This document shows positions 58,866 to 64,000 of a stretch of 64,000 nucleotides of DNA, piece by piece. The position numbers and the translations under genes were made by a program. Below the pieces are notes generated by a model. The model ran no database searches. It was not told the DNA's origin and saw only the letters and a program-made list of their open reading frames with translations. Each line of letters starts with the position of its first letter. Within the stretch, counting starts at the first letter, position 1. Source of the stretch: Aliiglaciecola sp. M165 (GTDB lineage: Bacteria; Pseudomonadota; Gammaproteobacteria; Enterobacterales; Alteromonadaceae); contig NZ_VKKH01000010.1 of NCBI RefSeq assembly GCF_007197995.1, positions 17,452-81,451 of the forward strand, in the 5' to 3' direction.

Positions 58866-61800
58866 ATGGGTCAAAAAATATTGATATCGGGACTTTTTGA
58901 AGGTTTTATCAAAAAAATAGTTGTTATTTTTTTCCTTTTTGTTTGTTGCAACTCAACCTTTTCTGCGACATCGATCAATAAAATTGGAACCAAATCTACG
59001 GGCCTAATATATTCCATTTATCAAGGTGAGAGTTCTCTCTGGTTGGCAGGAGAAAATGGGCTTTATCAATTAAGAGGAAATGAGGTTGTAGCTTTCCCTC
59101 CTGAATTCTTTACTGCTGAAAAATTAGATATTGAGGGTGTAGTAGAAGATCAATATGGCAGAGTGTGGGTTACTACTTTTGGAAATGGAATTACAGTATT
59201 CAATCCACTCTCAATGAAAATTGAACGTATCGGTATCGATACAGGACTATTCTCAGAACATTGCTTTGATATTGCTATAAGACAAAAAACTATAGCGATT
59301 AATTGTGCTGACGCAATCTCTAAAATAAATATCGATACTTTTGAAATCTCTAATTTTGAAGACTTTCAAGGTGAAAAATTCAAACACATTTCCCATATCC
59401 AAATTGCAGATAATGGTGATATCTGGTTTTTAGACAATTCTCGAGACCTCTTTCAGCTTAAAAATGAGATTATCAATAAGACAGATTTGTTTGGCGATAA
59501 ATTTTTGTCCTACAGTATTCATACCTTTTTTCTTGATTCCGAAAGCACTATATGGTTTACGACTAATAACGGACTGTATAAAAAGGAGCGTGGTTCGGTA
59601 AGCAAGATTGAAAATCCAGAAGGAAGTTCAGTATTTTCAATAATTGCAGAATATAGTCAGCATGACCTTCTAGTATTTTCCGATCGGTTTTATATCTATA
59701 AAACTAAATCTGATACTTTTATTCCGCTTAACTCTATTTCTAAAATTCAAAACACTAAGATTGAAGAAGTCTACTCTCTTGTTAAAACTAAAAATAACTC
59801 TATAGTTTTCTATGCTCCGCTGGTTGGATTAACAACTTTTAATGCGTTTTCTTTAAATACAGAGGAGTTGCTTTCCAAAAATGCACATTCGCTAAATATT
59901 CAAAGTAGTTTTTTAAAAAATAATGGAAAATTATTAATTGCGCACAATCGAAACTTATCCATCGTTGATCTAGAAACAAATACTGTTACCTCATCAATTG
60001 ATAGTCTTGGAGTCAATACTGCTTTGCATCACGATACAAATTCCAACGAATTGTTAGTTGGAATCGAAAATCAAGGTCTTTACAGATTCAAATTGGATGA
60101 TTCAAAGATCGATGAGTTATATACATTCAATGAAGGAATCATTTCGGATGTAGTAGGTGATCGTGATACTGAAATCGTTTTTGGAATTGCTGGTGGCAAA
60201 GATCCCGGATTGTTTATTGCAGGAGACAATGCAGCAACAAAAATTTTGGCAGATATTCATGTAGATTCTGTTTTAAAAAATAAAGAAAAAAGAATCTTTT
60301 TCACCTCGAGGTACAAAGGACTATTCGAACTAAGAGCAACCGAAGCTATAAAGTTAAGTGAAAGTTCAGGGTTTATTCAGAACTGTTTGATAGAAGACTC
60401 AAAAGGTGTTTTGTGGATATGCACTGACGGTGGAGGGTTGGGGTACTATGATGAGAACTTGAAAACGACCTTGTTTATTGATCCCAAATATACGGCTGAC
60501 TCTCGCCATGTTAGGGATCTAGTTGAAGATACTGATGGTTACCTCTGGGTTATGACTAATAACGGATTAGTTCGTTATGATCACTATAGTTCACAGTCTA
60601 TCCAAGTTGGAGAGGAGGAGGGTATCAGAGATATAGATTTTGAAATTACAGCTTCTATCAAATTAACGAATGATCGAATCCTTGTCGCAGGTGATACTAA
60701 AAATTATATAATCAATACCAAACTTGCAAACGCTTTTTTGAACAAGAGGTTAGAACAAACAACAAAAGCTATTTTTGTTGAATTGTCTGTTCGAAGCAGA
60801 GATTTCCATGGGTTGCAGCATAGTACAAACAAATTGTTGGATTCAGTAAAGCATGATCGACCTGTGGAGTTTTTAGCTGATGAGTTTTTATTTAATATTA
60901 CTTTTGCGGCAGACAACTTTGTTGACAGAAAAATTCTTGGTTATCAATACAGGTTGTTAGGCTTAGATGACCAATGGACTGACGCCAAACCACATGAAAA
61001 TACAGCTACATTTTCTACCCTCCCCACTGGGGACTATCGCTTTCAATTGAGGATTTTTGATCCTAAAAGTAAAGCAGAACAACCAATTTCATCATTAAAG
61101 ATAAGAGTTATGCCACCTTTTTGGCAGACTTGGCAAGCGTATAGCCTATATATATTGGGAACAGCAATACTATTATTTTTTGGCGCGAAATATAGAACCT
61201 ACAAACTGAAAAAACTAAATAAACGGTTAGAGAAAACCGTAGCGGATAACACTGTTGATTTAGCCAAAAGTCAAAACAAATTGGCAAGATTATTAAATCA
61301 GAAGGAAAAACTGTATGCCAATGCTTCACATGAACTAAAAACACCACTAACGTTAATCTCTGGGCCTATCGATAACTTAGATGAAATGGATCTTCCAGGC
61401 AAAGCCAAACAAGAGCTGGTGGTAATAAAAAGAAATTCCCAAAGATTAATGACAATTGTAGAGCAAATATTAGAGCTATCAAGTGCTGATGCCCAAACGC
61501 TAAACAAAAAAATACCTTACGACATAAAGCAATCAATTGATGTAATTGTCACTTCATTTCAACCTCTGGTACAAATAAAAAACTTATCGCTCCATTTAAA
61601 CAATACAATTACGTGCCATGCGGTGCTAGTTTCAGATTCGCTGGAAAAGATTTTGTCAAACCTCCTATTAAATGCTTACAAATATACGCAGGCAAACAAA
61701 AGCGTTTATATTAACGCTAGCAATACTCATAGTGAATTTTGTTTAGAAGTAAGGGATGAAGGAATTGGCATAAAAAGCGAATACGTAAAAACGATATTTG

Positions 61801-62864
61801 ATCGTTTTACCCGTTTAGACAATATGCCCGAAAACAACGGCTCTGGTTTAGGTTTAGCGGTAGTGCAAGAGCTAGTAAGATCAAATGGCGGGGAAATTTC
61901 TGTAGAAAGTACAGAAGAAGTGGGCACAACGTTTCGCATTGTAATCCCTATCGTAGCTGCATCAGAGGTCGATGATGAAATTGTTAGTGAACCTACCACG
62001 AAACTTGCTAATGACATTAATTCGTTTTTTGAAGAAGAGGCCGCTTGTATTCTGAATACTGGCGAGCTGCCAACAGTTTTGTTGGTTGAAGATCATCAGG
62101 ATATGAGGAGTCTTTTATTCAGAGTGTTAAGTCCAAGTTATAATTGTATCAGTGCAAAGGACGGTTTTGAGGCGTTTGAAAAAGCAATGGAATGTGTGCC
62201 CGATCTAATTATAACTGACCTAATGATGCCTAACTGTGATGGATTCGAATTTACAGATAAGATCCGTTCCAATGAAATCACGTCTCATATACCAATCGTT
62301 ATGTTGACCGCGAAAGGAGATAACAACACAAAATTGATTGGCTGGGAGCATCAGGTTGACGAATTCATGACTAAACCTTTTAATGCCAAAGCGTTGAGAG
62401 TTAGGATTGCCAATTTGTTGCTGATAAGGAAAAGTATTGCGCAGAAATTTGGGCAAACAGATACGGACGAAAATACAAATCAAATTTTTCGGTTGAATAG
62501 CTCTAACTTTCACTCAGATAGAGACAAACGTTTTTTCCAAAAGTTTATCAGTTGGTTGGAAACTAACTACTCAAAAGAGACGGTCTCTAGGAAAGACGCT
62601 TCATCTGCGCTTGCTGTGAGTGAAAGGCAACTTAACCGTAAACTAAATGCATTGACAAATTACAGTTTTAACGAGTTGTTGCGAAAGTTCAGAATGGGTA
62701 AAGCGATAACGGAAATTAAGTCAGGTAAAGCAATTTCCGTTGTCGCTTATGAGACAGGCTTTGCTACTCCTTCTTATTTCAGCAATCGATTCAAAGAGGA
62801 ATACGGAATGTCGCCAAGTCTGTTTTTAGAAAAGTACTCGGACAGTTTAAAACCAAGTAAATAG
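58866..62864 (+). CDS. Hybrid two-component system (periplasmic propeller sensor, kinase, receiver, AraC HTH in one chain)
   Basis: 1332 aa. N-terminal membrane segment/signal (~18-35). Residues ~40-640 hold repeated propeller blades (QGESSLWLAGENGLYQL, DQYGRVWVTTFGNGITVF, DTDGYLWVMTNNGLVRY: Reg_prop type), then a Y_Y_Y domain (ILGYQYRLLGLDDQWTDAKPHENTATFSTLPTGDYRFQLRIF, ~695-740) and membrane span ~755-775. HisKA ANASHELKTPLTL (His ~821), HATPase (LLLNAYKYT, DEGIGIKSEYV, GSGLGLAVVQEL), receiver VLLVEDHQDMR with Asp near 1115 (IITDLMMPNCDG) and AraC-type HTH (VSRKDASSALAVSERQLNRKLNAL ... GFATPSYFSNRFKEEYGMSP). HTCS proteins are best known in Bacteroidetes for glycan sensing; here the ligand is unknown. 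Strongly AT-rich compared with neighbours. Confidence 0.93.
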   Translation: MGQKILISGLFEGFIKKIVVIFFLFVCCNSTFSATSINKIGTKSTGLIYSIYQGESSLWLAGENGLYQLRGNEVVAFPPEFFTAEKLDIEGVVEDQYGRVWVTTFGNGITVFNPLSMKIERIGIDTGLFSEHCFDIAIRQKTIAINCADAISKINIDTFEISNFEDFQGEKFKHISHIQIADNGDIWFLDNSRDLFQLKNEIINKTDLFGDKFLSYSIHTFFLDSESTIWFTTNNGLYKKERGSVSKIENPEGSSVFSIIAEYSQHDLLVFSDRFYIYKTKSDTFIPLNSISKIQNTKIEEVYSLVKTKNNSIVFYAPLVGLTTFNAFSLNTEELLSKNAHSLNIQSSFLKNNGKLLIAHNRNLSIVDLETNTVTSSIDSLGVNTALHHDTNSNELLVGIENQGLYRFKLDDSKIDELYTFNEGIISDVVGDRDTEIVFGIAGGKDPGLFIAGDNAATKILADIHVDSVLKNKEKRIFFTSRYKGLFELRATEAIKLSESSGFIQNCLIEDSKGVLWICTDGGGLGYYDENLKTTLFIDPKYTADSRHVRDLVEDTDGYLWVMTNNGLVRYDHYSSQSIQVGEEEGIRDIDFEITASIKLTNDRILVAGDTKNYIINTKLANAFLNKRLEQTTKAIFVELSVRSRDFHGLQHSTNKLLDSVKHDRPVEFLADEFLFNITFAADNFVDRKILGYQYRLLGLDDQWTDAKPHENTATFSTLPTGDYRFQLRIFDPKSKAEQPISSLKIRVMPPFWQTWQAYSLYILGTAILLFFGAKYRTYKLKKLNKRLEKTVADNTVDLAKSQNKLARLLNQKEKLYANASHELKTPLTLISGPIDNLDEMDLPGKAKQELVVIKRNSQRLMTIVEQILELSSADAQTLNKKIPYDIKQSIDVIVTSFQPLVQIKNLSLHLNNTITCHAVLVSDSLEKILSNLLLNAYKYTQANKSVYINASNTHSEFCLEVRDEGIGIKSEYVKTIFDRFTRLDNMPENNGSGLGLAVVQELVRSNGGEISVESTEEVGTTFRIVIPIVAASEVDDEIVSEPTTKLANDINSFFEEEAACILNTGELPTVLLVEDHQDMRSLLFRVLSPSYNCISAKDGFEAFEKAMECVPDLIITDLMMPNCDGFEFTDKIRSNEITSHIPIVMLTAKGDNNTKLIGWEHQVDEFMTKPFNAKALRVRIANLLLIRKSIAQKFGQTDTDENTNQIFRLNSSNFHSDRDKRFFQKFISWLETNYSKETVSRKDASSALAVSERQLNRKLNALTNYSFNELLRKFRMGKAITEIKSGKAISVVAYETGFATPSYFSNRFKEEYGMSPSLFLEKYSDSLKPSK

Positions 62865-63062
62865 TCTCTTTTTAAAAGGATTCACTTCTATTTGGTTTAA
62901 AGACTGTGTAGTTATTAGTTACAGCGATTTGCTGCGTTCTTATGTCCATCGCTAATTTGTGAAGCTCTGGAAGAGACTTTGTAATTAGGATGTGGTTGCA
63001 ATTTAGTAAAGTAGGATGGTTTTAATTAAAACCATCCTATAATAAAGCAAAAAAGCTTGACG

Positions 63063-63506
63063 TTACTCTTCAGTCTTCTCTTTTGCCAATCGGACTTTTA
63101 ACGTGCGCTCTTGAAACTCGGTATCGTTGAGTTTTTTGATCATTTTGTCCGCACTTTTTCCATCAACTTCAACAAATCCATATCCCTTGCGTTTACCTGT
63201 GCGTCTGTCTTTCATCAGCCTTACAGAATCAACTTTTCCATATACTGAAAAATGATCAGATACAGCCTGTTCATTTACCTTATAAGGAAGGTTGCCAACA
63301 TATAATGTTGTCGTGCCTTTGGAGACGAGTGATTCTTTAGGGGTGTCAGCGATAATTTTGGAGAGTTGTGGAATGACGGCTGCACCAATAAGTAAACCAA
63401 AAATAAATGCTAGTTGAACAGGGATAAAGTCGTCGGGTAATGCGAAGTATGCAATAACTGCAATAGCGAGTGCGAATACGACATTTAGAAAAGATAGGGA
63501 TTTCAT
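63063..63506 (-). CDS. Membrane-anchored RRM RNA-binding protein
   Basis: 147 aa from ATG 63504-63506 with AAGGCAG ahead (an in-frame ATG at 63584 would add 26 residues). Two membrane helices (~7-24, FLNVVFALAIAVIAYFAL, and ~28-50) precede a single RRM (~68-142): RNP2 TTLYVGNL, RNP1 KRKGYGFVEV, with VSDHFSVYGKVDSVRLMKDRRTG between. Small RRM proteins of bacteria are usually soluble; the membrane anchor suggests RNA binding at the inner membrane. Confidence 0.88.
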   Translation of the reverse strand: MKSLSFLNVVFALAIAVIAYFALPDDFIPVQLAFIFGLLIGAAVIPQLSKIIADTPKESLVSKGTTTLYVGNLPYKVNEQAVSDHFSVYGKVDSVRLMKDRRTGKRKGYGFVEVDGKSADKMIKKLNDTEFQERTLKVRLAKEKTEE

Positions 63507-63684
63507 GAAACTGCCTTTTGTATAATTGTTGTTATTAAGGAAAAAATTCGCAGCTATGTTACTCATAAAAACCATTTTATCCAACTTTCATAATACATAT
63601 AGCTGTCGATAAGCAAAAAGTCGCGGCAATTAGCAGCAGTTAGTGTAAATAATAACCACTTAAACAATTTTTTTAATTAAAGTC

Positions 63685-63712
63685 TTGATCTTAGAAAGAG
63701 GGTCTGTAGAAT
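63685..63712 (+). promoter_or_regulatory. Upstream tandem stable-RNA promoter (P1-like)
   Basis: TTGATC (63685-63690) and TAGAAT (63707-63712), 16-base spacer, followed by GC-rich GCGCGCTCGC; AT-rich (UP-element-like) DNA upstream (63661-63682). Form is that of rRNA operon promoters; the gene is beyond the window. Confidence 0.6.
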
Positions 63713-63860
63713 GCGCGCTCGCTTCAGGGAGTTCTTACAAGAACACTCATTCACAAAAAGCTCAGATGAGCATTTTGTGACATTGCTGTAAAGCAAGTGT
63801 GAAGCGGGATGCAGCCAGTTGGTGATTTGAAAAAAGTTTCAAATAAACAGCACAAAATGA

Positions 63861-63888
63861 TTGACAACATCCAAGGGGCGTGTAGAAT
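63861..63888 (+). promoter_or_regulatory. Downstream tandem stable-RNA promoter (P2-like)
   Basis: TTGACA (63861-63866) and TAGAAT (63883-63888), 16-base spacer, followed by TCGCGTCCCGC. It repeats the upstream promoter's -10 and discriminator 176 bp later, the tandem layout typical of rrn operons. No rRNA or tRNA sequence lies in the remaining 110 bases. Confidence 0.65.
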
Positions 63889-64000
63889 TCGCGTCCCGCT
63901 TGAGAGAGGCTTAGGCCAAATCAAGCAAAGGTGAAAACCAAGTTTGTCGCAACCGACGTCATGTTATGACAGTCACCTTGCGCAAACGTCGCCTCAAAAA

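Overview
The window is chromosomal DNA of a gammaproteobacterium, most likely a marine Alteromonadales (Alteromonas/Glaciecola/Aliiglaciecola-like). The evidence is conserved gammaproteobacterial synteny (gppA-rhlB // trxA-rho; ftsY-ftsE-ftsX with rpoH nearby; metF // metJ; rpmE // priA - SPOR protein - hslV - hslU), marine-type proteins (DUF2959 lipoprotein, a fused-AB Mrp sodium/proton antiporter) and many signalling proteins. The genus assignment is inference.

Layout. 1-9.9 kb: the 5' part of a diguanylate cyclase, an HMG-CoA reductase with an N-terminal extension, a qmcA/nfeD pair, an NCS2 purine permease, a large propeller-amidohydrolase and a lipoprotein. 9.97-15.1 kb: a compact, unidirectional accessory locus (HlyD-type adaptor, C39-peptidase ABC exporter, HTH-only LuxR protein, 60-aa precursor peptide, MvdD-like ATP-grasp ligase). 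I read this as a graspetide (ester/amide-macrocyclised RiPP) biosynthetic cluster; the precursor carries a TTMAIGEE motif matching the plesiocin-type TTxxxxEE core. 15.1-15.6 kb is a repeat-rich, gene-poor junction. 15.6-29.8 kb: housekeeping genes (DUF962, cnoX, gppA, rhlB, trxA, rho, an M20 peptidase with a hybrid kinase, a LysR regulator, purEK, tRNA-Thr, a GNAT). 29.8-35.7 kb: the mrp antiporter operon. 35.9-43.3 kb: rsmD, ftsY (with a 20-copy Glu-Pro hexanucleotide repeat), ftsE, ftsX, two tandem degenerate EAL-HDOD genes, rpoH. 43.4-52.4 kb: GNAT-hotdog protein, dtd, proline iminopeptidase, small membrane proteins, yihY, metF/metJ with MET boxes, a second HMG-CoA reductase behind a candidate sigma-54 promoter, a GNAT and a malic enzyme. 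52.6-58.0 kb: rpmE, priA, SPOR protein, hslVU. 58.0-64 kb: an AT-rich accessory-looking stretch with a small peptide gene bearing a canonical double-glycine leader, divergent from a 1332-aa hybrid two-component system, a membrane-anchored RRM protein, and tandem rRNA-style promoters running off the right edge.

The most interesting items are the graspetide cluster, the isolated double-glycine peptide at about 58.7 kb (possibly a client of the same C39 exporter or an orphan), and two paralogous HMG-CoA reductases, one apparently under sigma-54 control. Functions are read from sequence motifs and remembered family features; no database search was run.
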